Positions 55,059 to 63,844 of a DNA stretch of 64,000 bases are shown here, piece after piece; position 1 is the first letter of the stretch, and each line of letters starts with the position of its first letter. The notes beneath the pieces were generated by a model. It searched no databases. It was not told where the DNA came from and worked only from the letters and a program-made list of their open reading frames with translations. Both the position numbers and the translations under genes were made by a program. Source of the DNA: Alphaproteobacteria bacterium (lineage in GTDB: Bacteria; Pseudomonadota; Alphaproteobacteria; DSM-16000; Inquilinaceae); NCBI GenBank assembly GCA_028277405.1, contig JANQGH010000026.1, positions 87,676 through 151,675 of the forward strand. Direction: 5' to 3'.

Positions 55059-56096
55059 ATGGCACAACAGTCAACGGCGACAAAACAGGACGAAGTCGCG
55101 CCCAAAAACCGGCAAAGTCCGGTCATGGATCGCAACCTGGCGCTGGAGGTTGTGCGGGTTACGGAAGCTGCCGCCCTGTCGGCGTCCCTGGAGATGGGGC
55201 GCGGCGACGAGCGGCAGGCCGATCAGGCCGCGGTCGATGCCATGCGCCGCGCCCTGAACAGCCTCTATATCGACGGCGAGGTGGTGATCGGCGAGGGCGA
55301 GCGCGACGAAGCGCCGATGCTGTATATCGGTGAAAAGGTCGGCGTCGGCAGGGGGCCCGAGATCGACATCGCGCTCGACCCGCTGGAGGGCACGACGATC
55401 ACCGCCAAGGGTGGGCCGAATGCCCTGGCGGTCGTGGCGATGGCCAACAAGGGCGGATTCTTGAAGGCGCCCGACGTCTATATGGACAAGATCGCGGTCG
55501 GCCCCAACCTGCCCGACGATCTGATCGATATCGATGCCGCGCCGGCGCATAATCTGAAGTCCCTGGCCCTGGCGCGGCGCTGTGACGCTTCGGACCTGGT
55601 GGTCTGCATTCTCGACCGGCCGCGCCATGCGGAACTGATCGCCAAGGTGCGCGAGGCGGGCGCGCGCATCATGCTGATCTCTGATGGCGACGTGTCGGGC
55701 ATCATCGCCGCCTCGCAGCCGGATACGGGCGTGGATATCTATCTGGGCATCGGCGGCGCGCCCGAAGGCGTGTTGGCCGCCGCCGCATTGCGCTGCATCG
55801 GCGGCCAGATGCAGGGCCGCCTTCTGTTCCGCAATGATGACGAGCGCGGGCGCGCCGCCCGCCACGGTGTCACCGACCTCGATCGTGTCTATGGCCTGCA
55901 GGAGATGGCCAGCGGCGATGTCATGTTCGCGGCGACGGGTGTCACGACCGGCCCCATGCTGCGCGGCGTGCGCCGCTATGCCGGCGGTGCGGTGACCCAT
56001 TCGATCGTCATGCGCTCCAAGAGTGGCACGGTCCGGGTCATCGAGGCCCAGCACAACTTCCGGCGCAAGACCGGCTTTACGCCCCAGGATCGGTGA
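55059..56096 (+). CDS. glpX: Class II fructose-1,6-bisphosphatase
   Basis: 345 residues. GlpX-type phosphatases supply fructose-6-phosphate in gluconeogenesis, and in autotrophs also act on sedoheptulose bisphosphate. The fold is confirmed by VVIGEGERDEAPMLYIGEKVG and the metal-phosphate loop ALDPLEGTTITAKGGPNALAVVAMANKGG, followed by YMDKIAVGP and GIGGAPEGVLAAAALRCIGGQMQGRL. Starts 18 bases after hom and overlaps recJ by four bases, so hom-glpX-recJ are probably one operon. Confidence 0.96.
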   Translation: MAQQSTATKQDEVAPKNRQSPVMDRNLALEVVRVTEAAALSASLEMGRGDERQADQAAVDAMRRALNSLYIDGEVVIGEGERDEAPMLYIGEKVGVGRGPEIDIALDPLEGTTITAKGGPNALAVVAMANKGGFLKAPDVYMDKIAVGPNLPDDLIDIDAAPAHNLKSLALARRCDASDLVVCILDRPRHAELIAKVREAGARIMLISDGDVSGIIAASQPDTGVDIYLGIGGAPEGVLAAAALRCIGGQMQGRLLFRNDDERGRAARHGVTDLDRVYGLQEMASGDVMFAATGVTTGPMLRGVRRYAGGAVTHSIVMRSKSGTVRVIEAQHNFRRKTGFTPQDR

Positions 56097-57886
56097 CTGA
56101 GAACGCGCCCGGCGCCGACGCGTATCTCGGCGTCGAGCGCTCGCTGGCGGGCCGCCGCTGGTCTCTGCGCCCGGCCGACGACCGTGCGGCGCGGGCATTG
56201 GAGCAGACGCAGGCGCTTGATCCGCTCGTCGCCCGTGCGCTGGTCGCGCGCGGTATCGACCTGGCGCAAGTTGAGTCGTTCCTCGCCCCGTCATTGCGGT
56301 CCTCTTTGCCCGACCCGTCGGTATTGCGCGACATGGACCGCGCGGTGGAGACCATCGTCGAGGCGGTCCAGAACGGCCGGACGGTCGCGGTGTTCGGCGA
56401 CTACGATGTCGACGGTGCCACGTCGGCGGCGCTGCTCGCGCGCTATCTCGGGGCCGTGACCGGCCAGCCGCCGCTGATCTACGTGCCGGACCGGATCAAG
56501 GAGGGCTATGGCCCCAACCCGACGGCCATGCGGCGGCTGCGCGAGCGCGGCGCCGAACTTGTGATCACCGTCGATTGCGGCGTCGTCGCCTTTGACGCGC
56601 TGGATGCGGCTGCCGAGACCGGTCTCGATGCCGTGATCATCGATCACCACGCCGCCGAGGCGCGGCTGCCGGCGGCACGGGCGGTGGTGAACCCCAACAG
56701 GCTCGACGACGACAGTGGCCTCGGGCACCTGGCCGCCTGCGGCGTCGCCTTTCTGGTTTTGGTTGCGGTGAACCGGCGTTTGCGTGAGGCGGGGATGTTC
56801 CAGGATCGAGCCGAGCCCGACCTGCTCTCCTTGCTGGATCTCGTGGCGCTCGGCACCGTCTGTGATGTCGTGCCGCTGATCGGGCTGAACCGCGCCCTGG
56901 TTGCGCAAGGGCTGAAAATCATGGCCCAGCGGCGCACCGTCGGTCTTGATGCCCTCATGGCCGCTGCTGGCCTCAGCGATCGGCCCACCGCCTATCATGC
57001 CGGCTATATCCTGGGCCCGCGCATCAATGCGGCCGGTCGCATCGGCCAGGCCGATCTCGGTGCGCGGCTGCTGTCGACGGAGGATGGCGGCGAGGCGCGG
57101 ATGATAGCCGAGCAGTTGAATGCCCACAATGAGGACCGAAAGGCGATTCAGGAACAGGTTCTGGCCGAGGCCAATGAGCAAGTCGACGGGCAGACCGGCC
57201 CCGTGATCCTGGTCGCGGGCGAGGGCTGGCACCCCGGCGTGATCGGCGTTGTCGCCGGCCGGCTGCGCGAACTGTACGACCGGCCGGCCTGTGCCGTCGC
57301 GCTCGAAGGCGGCATCGGCAAGGCGTCTGGTCGGTCGATGCCCGGCATCGATCTGGGGTCGGCGGTCATCGAGGCTCGGCGCGAGGGCCTTTTGCTGGCG
57401 GGCGGCGGCCATCCGATGGCGGCGGGCTTTACGGTTGCTGCCGACAAGCTCGCCGCACTGCGCGATTACCTCAACGACCATGTCGCCGCCCAAGGCGGCG
57501 GACCGGCCGTTCCCTTGCTGGACGTCGATGGGGCGCTTTCGGTGGGCGGTGCGACGACGGCGTTCGCCGAGAGCCTTGAGCGTCTGGCGCCGTTCGGGCC
57601 CGGCAACGAAGAACCCTGCTTTGTCCTGCGCCACGCCCGGGTCGTGAAGCCGTCGATCGTCGGGGCCGGCCATATCCGCTGCTGGCTGACCGGGGCTGGG
57701 ACGGAACGGCTGAAAGCCATCGCCTTTCGTGCCGGCGAAACGCAGGTCGGCGACGCCTTGCTGGCCGGCACCGGCGCGCCCCTGCATCTGGCCGGCCGCC
57801 TGCGCATCGACCGCTGGCAGGGGCGGGTGCAACCGCAGTTTCAGATCGAGGACGCCGTGCCCGCATGGGGCCAGGGCACGGAGTAG
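56093..57886 (+). CDS. recJ: Single-strand-specific 5'-3' exonuclease RecJ
   Basis: 597 residues. Degrades 5' single-stranded DNA in RecF-pathway recombination and mismatch repair. The DHH metal motifs are in order: VFGDYDVDGATSAALL, ITVDCGVVAFDAL, IIDHHAAEARLPAARAVVNPNR; the DHHA1 domain has GEGWHPGVIGVVAGRLRELYDRPA and GGGHPMAAGFTV. A C-terminal OB-fold-like domain closes the protein. The GTG start (56093) overlaps the glpX stop. Usual partner order in alphaproteobacteria. Confidence 0.97.
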   Translation: MTENAPGADAYLGVERSLAGRRWSLRPADDRAARALEQTQALDPLVARALVARGIDLAQVESFLAPSLRSSLPDPSVLRDMDRAVETIVEAVQNGRTVAVFGDYDVDGATSAALLARYLGAVTGQPPLIYVPDRIKEGYGPNPTAMRRLRERGAELVITVDCGVVAFDALDAAAETGLDAVIIDHHAAEARLPAARAVVNPNRLDDDSGLGHLAACGVAFLVLVAVNRRLREAGMFQDRAEPDLLSLLDLVALGTVCDVVPLIGLNRALVAQGLKIMAQRRTVGLDALMAAAGLSDRPTAYHAGYILGPRINAAGRIGQADLGARLLSTEDGGEARMIAEQLNAHNEDRKAIQEQVLAEANEQVDGQTGPVILVAGEGWHPGVIGVVAGRLRELYDRPACAVALEGGIGKASGRSMPGIDLGSAVIEARREGLLLAGGGHPMAAGFTVAADKLAALRDYLNDHVAAQGGGPAVPLLDVDGALSVGGATTAFAESLERLAPFGPGNEEPCFVLRHARVVKPSIVGAGHIRCWLTGAGTERLKAIAFRAGETQVGDALLAGTGAPLHLAGRLRIDRWQGRVQPQFQIEDAVPAWGQGTE

Positions 57887-57972
57887 ACCGCGCCGGCAAT
57901 CGCGCAAGATCAAGGCTTGATTTATCGCCACGCCGCCTTTAATGCTCTGCGCGCCTTCGGCACCACGGCCAC

Positions 57973-58048
57973 GTCCCCTTCGTCTAGAGGCCTAGGACAC
58001 CGCCCTTTCACGGCGGCAACACGGGTTCGAATCCCGTAGGGGACGCCA
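57973..58048 (+). tRNA. tRNA-Glu (anticodon TTC)
   Basis: A 76-base cloverleaf: acceptor GTCCCCT pairs with AGGGGAC, the D arm holds CGTCTAGAGGCCTAGG, the anticodon stem CCGCC/GGCGG closes the loop CTTTCAC with TTC, and the T arm has ACGGGTTCGAATCCCGT. Discriminator G and encoded CCA end at 58048. The glycan island begins immediately behind it; tRNA genes are common integration targets. Confidence 0.97.
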
Positions 58049-58154
58049 TTTGATTCCAGTGGGGTAGGCGAGATCCCTTTCTGACGTAGTGTCGCGTTTG
58101 CAGCGTTCAGTTTCCAAAGCCTTTGCGGCGGCCGACCCATTCTCGGGGAGCTAT

Positions 58155-58186
58155 CGGCTGCGTGTTTTGCACCGACAACGCAGCCG
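58155..58186. repeat. Perfect 9-bp inverted repeat behind tRNA-Glu
   Basis: CGGCTGCGT and ACGCAGCCG form a nine-bp stem with a 14-base loop inside the 280-base gap between tRNA-Glu and the first island gene. No T tract follows, so it is not a standard terminator. It may be a fragment of a mobile element end; the rest of the gap (58049-58328) holds no coding frame I can support. Confidence 0.45.
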
Positions 58187-58328
58187 AAGGCAGAGCGCTT
58201 ACTGAGCGTTAGATTGCTGAAATTGCGAGACCAACTGGTCACAGCCGGATGCGGCGCTGTCTCGTTCCGTATGAGACCGCGATCAGGGATTGCAGAGATT
58301 TGGCGATGTTGCGTATGGCTTCCCACGC

Positions 58329-59312
58329 ATGACAATTGGCAAGAGCGGTGATGTGGCAACACCAGACCTAGTTGATATCATCTGTTTGCTGCATAAGCCG
58401 GACTTGGCGTTCTTTGAACGCCAGATACGGTCAATCCAGTCCCAAACATCTGTCAGATGGCGGTGCCACCTTCACGACGACGCCAGCGGCGATACCGAAG
58501 CCGTGGAGCGTATGGTCGCAGCGGACGACAGGATCGCATTGCATCTCCATCGCGCCAGGCTTGGGGTGGTGGGAAATGCCGCCCGTGCGATCGGCATGCT
58601 GCCACGGGATTCAACGATCGTCTTCTTTGCCGATCAGGATGACATCTGGGAACCGCAGAAGATAGAGCGGTTTTGCCAGGCGTTCGACGCGAATCCCCAA
58701 TGGCAGTTGATTCACAGCGACATGGCGCTCATCGACAGTCAGGATAACGTTACCGAAGCTTCATGCTTTGGATTTCAGCAGCGGGCGGTTGCCGATGTGA
58801 GCCCGGAGTCACTTTTGATTCGGAGCATTGTGACGGGTTGCTCGATGGCAGTGCGCTTCGAACTGTTGAGCCGGGCAAGGCCTTTGAAAACGGACGCGAG
58901 GCCCACGGTCTATCATGATCGTTGGATTGCCATGGTGGCCGCGCTCGATGACGCCATCGGCGTTCTGAACGAGCCACTGACGCGGTATCGTCAGCATGGT
59001 GCCAACCAGTTGGGCGCCGTTTCTCCGGCCGATCGGGGGCGACAGTTTCGATCGGCACCGATGCAGAGACTGAAACATGCTTGGGCCGAAAGGCTCGCTC
59101 TCCTGAATGCACTTGAACACTGGGGGCGAACCAGCAACCTTACCCCAGCCGCTCGATCCAGGCTGGACGCGATATTGACCTGGCGAAGCCGCTATGGCCC
59201 GGGGTTGTGGCGCTATGGCTTGACGCTCCAGCGTCGCGCCTGGGTCGATCGCCGAGCAGCGTTGGGGCTGGCAGTCGGTCGCCTCCTGGTTGGCCCCGGC
59301 GAGCAGGATTAG
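58329..59312 (+). CDS. Family 2 glycosyltransferase
   Basis: 327 residues from ATG 58329 (an earlier in-frame start at 58290 has no family likeness). GT-A fold of GT2: DIICLLHKPDLAFFERQIRSIQSQT, then HDDASGDTEAVERM, the DxD-type metal motif FADQDDIWEPQKIERF (Asp102 onward), and TGCSMAVRFELL in the acceptor half. Length and FADQDDIW motif match rhamnosyl- or similar transferases of O-antigen and capsule loci. The C-terminal 80 residues are basic and helical. It opens the glycan island. Confidence 0.88.
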   Translation: MTIGKSGDVATPDLVDIICLLHKPDLAFFERQIRSIQSQTSVRWRCHLHDDASGDTEAVERMVAADDRIALHLHRARLGVVGNAARAIGMLPRDSTIVFFADQDDIWEPQKIERFCQAFDANPQWQLIHSDMALIDSQDNVTEASCFGFQQRAVADVSPESLLIRSIVTGCSMAVRFELLSRARPLKTDARPTVYHDRWIAMVAALDDAIGVLNEPLTRYRQHGANQLGAVSPADRGRQFRSAPMQRLKHAWAERLALLNALEHWGRTSNLTPAARSRLDAILTWRSRYGPGLWRYGLTLQRRAWVDRRAALGLAVGRLLVGPGEQD

Positions 59313-59459
59313 GTTTAGCGAGGTAGGTTAGCCGCGTGTTACACCTGTTCGCTGAACTCTTCGAGCGGCCTGTTGCTGCAAAGCCGCTTCGATTGCCCGT
59401 TGGCGCGCTGGCTGCGTCGAGCCATCGAACGGGCGGCGACTCGCTGAACTTTCCCTCAA

Positions 59460-59661
59460 CGCCCGGCCGACGTCATGGGAAGGCCCGTCTTGGCAAGGTG
59501 GCCTGCGAAACAAGCAAACGCATCGAACGTTTCTTCAACAAGATCAATCGCTTCCGAAGGATCGCAACGCGCATACGGAAAGCACCCGTCAGACCAGTTC
59601 GCGATGATCGAACCCGCCGCTATCATGGCCCCGGCTACGAACTAACGAGTTCATGAGCTAG
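59460..59661 (+). pseudogene. Degenerate IS5-family transposase C-terminal relic
   Basis: The gap 59313-59669 holds no intact gene but retains a recognisable transposase tail: residues RIERFFNKINRFRRIATR match the IS5-type ERFFNKIKxFRRIATRYDK signature, and after loss of frame the last codons read LRTNEFMS then stop at 59659-59661, the usual end of these proteins. At least one frameshift separates both parts, and upstream coding is too eroded to follow. The stop is eight bases before the permease start. Confidence 0.6.
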
Positions 59662-59669
59662 CAATTGCC

Positions 59670-60539
59670 GTGGCAGTGCTCTATGTAACGCCTCGTTGGC
59701 GTGCCCCTTCGATCGTTTGGCATGTCTTGGAGAACCTTGCGTTGAAAATCGGCTATCAGGCGGCGCTTCAGGACTTGTACGGCGCCCTCGAAAACTGGCG
59801 AATCTGGAGCGTATTCGGTTGGGAGGACATCCGGCAACGTTATCGCCGTTCCGTGCTCGGCCCGTTTTGGTTAACGATCAGCACGGCGATACTGATTGGA
59901 ACGATCGGGTTTGTGTTTGCGAATCTATTCGGCCGGCCACTCGACGAGTTTTTCCCAAACTTGGCGGTGGGGCTCATAGTATGGACGTTTATCCGCCAGG
60001 TCATCGAAGGCGCGTCCGACGTTTTCACCTCCCAAGAAAGGGTTATCAAGCAGGTAAATCTGCCCTTGACGACTCATGTGCTACGGATGATCTGGCAGAA
60101 CCTCATCATCCTCGGCCACAATGCGGTGATCATCGTCGCACTATGGCTTTGGTTTGGCCTCTGGCCGGGCATGGCAATTTTGCAGGCCGTCCCAGGACTT
60201 ATCCTGCTGGTTCTCAACGGCATTTGGGTCGTGTGGCTGGTGGCGATCATCTGTACCCGTTTTCGTGACGTCGGGCCGATTGTTACCAGCATTATGCAGA
60301 TGCTGTTCTATTTCACGCCAATCCTGTGGTTGCCGGACATGATGACCGAGAGAGGGGTGGGATTTATCGTCGACTATAACCCCATGGCGCACCTGCTCGC
60401 CTTAGTTCGCATGCCTCTGCTCGGTCAAGAGGTACCCTTCGCCAGCTGGGCTGTCGGGATAGGGCTGCTCGCCGTCGGGGCGCCTCTGGCCTGGTACGCC
60501 ATGGGCCGGCTGCGCCATCGAATTGCCTTCTGGCTCTAG
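59670..60539 (+). CDS. ABC-2 type polysaccharide export permease (Wzm-like)
   Basis: 289 residues from GTG 59670; the start is uncertain, because only the part from about WSVFGWEDIRQRYRRSVLGPFW is family-like. The sequence WEDIRQRYRRSVLGPFWLTISTAI is the classic Wzm/KpsM/TagG N-terminal motif ahead of the first of six membrane helices, and FTPILWLPDMMTERG is the conserved loop before the last helices. With the next gene it forms an ABC exporter for an O-antigen or capsule-like glycan. The stop precedes the ATPase start by 13 bases. Confidence 0.9.
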   Translation: MAVLYVTPRWRAPSIVWHVLENLALKIGYQAALQDLYGALENWRIWSVFGWEDIRQRYRRSVLGPFWLTISTAILIGTIGFVFANLFGRPLDEFFPNLAVGLIVWTFIRQVIEGASDVFTSQERVIKQVNLPLTTHVLRMIWQNLIILGHNAVIIVALWLWFGLWPGMAILQAVPGLILLVLNGIWVVWLVAIICTRFRDVGPIVTSIMQMLFYFTPILWLPDMMTERGVGFIVDYNPMAHLLALVRMPLLGQEVPFASWAVGIGLLAVGAPLAWYAMGRLRHRIAFWL

Positions 60540-60552
60540 CAAGACATTACAA

Positions 60553-61347
60553 ATGACTGTCTTCGCCGAATACTCACCTTATCAGGTCGCAGCGAACAGC
60601 GCAGTGCGTCCGCGCATTGTGATGCGTGACATGACGATCGACTACCCGATTTACTCCTCTCAAGGACGATCGCTGAAGAAACTCGTCTTTTCCACAGCGA
60701 CCGGCGGCCAGATCGGCCGCGATGCGTCGGACCGAGTCATCGTTCGCGGCCTTGATGGGGTGACGTTGACCATCGAGGCCGGTGAGCGGGTCGGGCTGAT
60801 TGGCCACAATGGAGCCGGCAAGACAACCCTGCTGCGGGCACTTTGCGGCGTCTACGCGCCAAGCCGGGGAACTGTTGATATCACAGGCCGGGCAACCTCT
60901 CTGATCGACCTGTCGCTCGGCATTCAGGACGAGGCTACGGGCTACGAGAACATCCGTCTGCGCGGCTTGATGATGGGGCTGACACGCGAGCAGACCGACG
61001 AGCTTACACCGAGTATCGAGGAGTTCACCGAACTTGGCCCCTATCTCGCGGTTCCGGTGAGGACCTATTCCTCCGGCATGCGCCTCCGCCTGGCGTTCGC
61101 CGTATCGACTGCCATCTCGCCAGAAATTCTATTGATGGATGAGTGGTTGTCAGTCGGGGATGCAGCGTTTCGGAAGAAGGCGGAGAGGCGATTGAGGCAG
61201 GTTGTGGACAACTCGGGAATCTTGGTCATCGCGTCCCACAGTCTAGAGCTGATTGAGAGGCTTTGCACACGCGCAGTCTGGCTGGATCAAGGATGCGTAA
61301 GAGCCGATGGCAAAGTCAAAGACGTCACGGAAGTCAGAAAACGATAA
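60553..61347 (+). CDS. Polysaccharide ABC transporter ATP-binding protein (Wzt/KpsT-like)
   Basis: 264 residues from ATG 60553. Walker A GHNGAGKTT at 84-92, signature YSSGMRLRLAF from residue 172, and Walker B EILLMDEWLSVGD with Asp196-Glu197. The form MDEWLSVGD is typical of glycan exporters. The N-terminal 60 residues (YPIYSSQGRSLKKL) match Wzt-type leaders. A C-terminal carbohydrate-binding domain of the longer Wzt proteins is absent, so it behaves like KpsT/TagH-short forms. The partner permease lies directly upstream. Confidence 0.92.
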   Translation: MTVFAEYSPYQVAANSAVRPRIVMRDMTIDYPIYSSQGRSLKKLVFSTATGGQIGRDASDRVIVRGLDGVTLTIEAGERVGLIGHNGAGKTTLLRALCGVYAPSRGTVDITGRATSLIDLSLGIQDEATGYENIRLRGLMMGLTREQTDELTPSIEEFTELGPYLAVPVRTYSSGMRLRLAFAVSTAISPEILLMDEWLSVGDAAFRKKAERRLRQVVDNSGILVIASHSLELIERLCTRAVWLDQGCVRADGKVKDVTEVRKR

Positions 61348-61427
61348 ACTCGATCAAATAGGCTACGGTTGATGTCAGAATACCAAGAATGCCGCAAATA
61401 AATGATGCAATGGAATAGAATGATACG

Positions 61428-62127
61428 ATGGCGATAATAAATAATACAAGAGATTTTTTATTCATTCATGTTCCAAAAGCGGCGGGCACCTCTGTCACGG
61501 AATACTACTCCCAACTGTCAACTGTTTTTGATGTAGAGCTTGGCGGAACGAAGATGGGTGAATCCCTGCAAGAATTCTATCAGCGTAGATATGGCGTTTC
61601 GAAGCACTCGACGGCACGACGGTTTCGAGAAGTGCTCGGGGGATCACGCTTCGACAGATACTTTGAGTTTTGCTTCGTACGAAACCCATACGCTCGCACA
61701 GTTTCAACGTTCCGATTTCTGGAGCACTGGCTTCCAGAGAGCAAGGCCTATTGCGACGCGGAGATTTTGGAGAGCCTTCACTCCGTGATGGACATGGTCG
61801 AAAGCGACTATTGGGCAACACCTGGCGTTGACAATTTGTTTCTTCCACAATCGAATTGGATTGGCACTGGTTCGGGACAATCTCTTGTCGACTATGTCGG
61901 GAAAGTTGAAACAATAGACTCAGATATCCGAAACATCAATCAGTTCATCGGTGCCGAACTTCCAGTTTTTTTAAGGGCATTCGAACAAAAGTCCTAAGGC
62001 GGATCTTTGTACAGATCTGCCGACTAAGGGGTTAGATATGATTAGGGATAGATATCGCAGTGATCTCGAGCTATTCGGATATTCGGCAGATCCGAAATAC
62101 TACTATCAAACTCTATTAGAAGATTGA
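61428..62127 (+). pseudogene. Sulfotransferase family 2 gene with a frameshift near its 3' end
   Basis: From ATG 61428 the first 189 codons give the sulfotransferase fold: FIHVPKAAGTSVTEYYS is the PAPS 5'-phosphosulfate loop and FCFVRNPYARTVSTF the 3'-phosphate loop. The frame ends at 61997, but the natural C-terminus continues in another frame from about 61978: HSNKSPKADLCTDLPTKG and then IRDRYRSDLELFGYSAD, ending at TGA 62125-62127; such a final Y-x-x-D-x-x-x-F-G-Y motif is typical of the family. Removing one base near 61971-61977 (AAGGG) restores one frame of about 230 residues. It is therefore a frameshifted gene, or a sequencing error. Base composition is low in GC. Confidence 0.72.
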
Positions 62128-62179
62128 ATCTATTGGTAAAAAGGACTGAGATCTTGAATCAAGACCACTTGGATAAGAT

Positions 62180-63093
62180 ATGAAAAGAAGCACTTCCATC
62201 TTCACTATCTGTTTGAGAAACTTTACCGCGTCAGCCAAGATGTTGTTCGACACAATTTCGAAGTACCATCCTGACATTGATTTTTCATGGTCCTCTGTGA
62301 TGAAGTCGATCAAGGCTATGATGAATCGATATTGCCTTTTAGTGTAATTCATCTTCGAGATCTCGCAACTCCAGATCTCGAAGAGATGTCGAAAAAATAT
62401 AACATTACCGAATTTAATACATCGATCAAACCATCCGTATTTCAGTGCTTATTCGAACACCTCGAACAGGAGAGAGTCGTATATCTTGATCCGGATATTG
62501 CTCTATTTGGCGAGATATCTGAGGTCCTTGATGCTTTTGACCGCGGCGCCGAGTGTGTCTTAACACCTCATATCCTTCAGCCTGCCGAATCAGTCGAAAT
62601 GAGCGATCAGAAAATTCTGTTGTATGGTGTCTACAATCTGGGGTTCTTGGGTATACAAAATACAGAAGACGTCATAAAGATCGTTAATTGGTGGGGAAGA
62701 AGACTCAAAGATGATTGTAGAGTTGATCTGAGGAATGGAATATTTACTGATCAAAAATGGGTTGACCTTTTTCCAGCGTTCTTGAACCATATCGAAGTCT
62801 TGCGTCATCCCGGCTATAATGTTGCCTATTGGAACTTACCTCAACGCTGCGTTAAGAAAACTGGCGATCGATGGCAAGTTAATGGCGAGGATCTCAAGTT
62901 CTTTCATTTTTCGGGCTATGATTTTGATAATCCAACTCGATTATCTCGTCATTCAAGTGATTTAGACCGTAGTAAGATTGATGTTTTGGCTGAATATGAA
63001 TACACTTTTGGTTGGGATGGCGCGTCGGGGACCAATCTTCATACGCCAAGGCCCTTGGATGAGAGTCTAACGTCTGCACCTAAGTATCTTTAG
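62180..63093 (+). pseudogene. GT8-like glycosyltransferase with a frameshift in its 5' part
   Basis: The main frame begins only at an internal ATG (62287), in the middle of the first domain. In a different frame, ATG 62180 opens a proper N-terminus: STSIFTICLRNFTASAKML and ISKYHPDIDF. The two parts would join as DFFMVLCDE if one T were added to the five-T run 62281-62285. After the join, LDPDIALF (the metal-binding DxD), AGVYNLGF-like GVYNLGFLGIQ and the final HPGYNVAYWNL and FFHFSGYD match an O-antigen glycosyltransferase family. So a whole protein of about 304 residues is split by a one-base deletion, real or sequencing-derived. Low GC, like its neighbour. Confidence 0.75.
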
Positions 63094-63136
63094 GACTGCC
63101 TTATCAGCGAGGTCGCTTGCTGGTGGTTGGGGCCAT

Positions 63137-63844
63137 TTGATTCGACGCGGTGTCTCAGTGTTGTTTACGGACGGTCCGTCTGGAGTACAGCGCCGCTTGG
63201 CCATTGCCCGGCAACAGGCGATAGGTGATCCGCAATTGGCAACAGAGGCTGACATCAATGCTTCAGTAGATCAGACAGCGAAGGCGCCGAGTTTTGCGAC
63301 CACCGTCACCCGGGCGCGGACGCTCTCGGGAGGTTGGTTACCGATGCTCGGAAAGGGCGCTCGGGTGCTGCTCACCGAGGGGCCGAGAGGCGTTGGAAAT
63401 CGGCTGAATTTTGCTCGTTGGCACACTTTGGAAGCTTCAAGAAGTGCAGAGCATCGAGTGCATCGCTTGGCTGATCGTCCCAGTCACGTGGGCGTTGAGG
63501 GCAAGCAGGTTGCAAGCGTGCTCCCTCATGTATTTGTAACTGATTGGTCGACACCTCGGCCGGATCAAGATGCGGGTTCTGGGACCACCTATCTTTTTCT
63601 TAAGATCATGGTCCAGTTGGGATTCAAAGTCACATTCGTGCCAAGCGATTTGAAGCCCATGGGAGAATACACAGAAGGGCTTAGGCGTCTGGGCGTTATT
63701 TGTTTGCACAGGGACCAAGTTGGAACTCTTTCAAGGCACATCGAGGTTAGTAGCACAAAGTACTCAGCGTTCTTTCTATTCCGGGCGGTAATAGCCAACT
63801 CGGTGGAGTTTCCCCTATTTGACCGGACACTCTGGCGGGTTTAG
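63137..63844 (+). pseudogene. Glycosyltransferase (GT4-type N-terminal domain) cut by an IS element
   Basis: The readable frame has GT4-type motifs: HVFVTDWSTPRPDQDAGSGTTYLFLKIMVQLGFKVTFVPS and the ensuing YTEGLRRLGVICL, an opening Rossmann half of a multidomain glycosyltransferase. It breaks off at about 63800-63826, where sequence of an IS3-type end begins (NSVEFPLFDRT is already IS-derived at its end), so most of the enzyme is missing. Two similar 34-residue segments precede the domain: one partly upstream of the TTG at 63137 (63113-63214) and one at 63320-63421. The first repeat starts before the only conventional start codon, so the 5' end is doubtful too; the frame is open from 63071. 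Confidence 0.6.

Noticed and set aside
57887..57972. Terminator after recJ from ATCAA/TTGAT
   Set aside because: Stem is only five A/T-rich bases with no T tract; too weak to support.
59336..59656. 106-codon frame in front of the ABC permease as a real gene
   Set aside because: Its recognisable part is the transposase tail, and the rest is unlike any protein; better explained as an IS5 relic.
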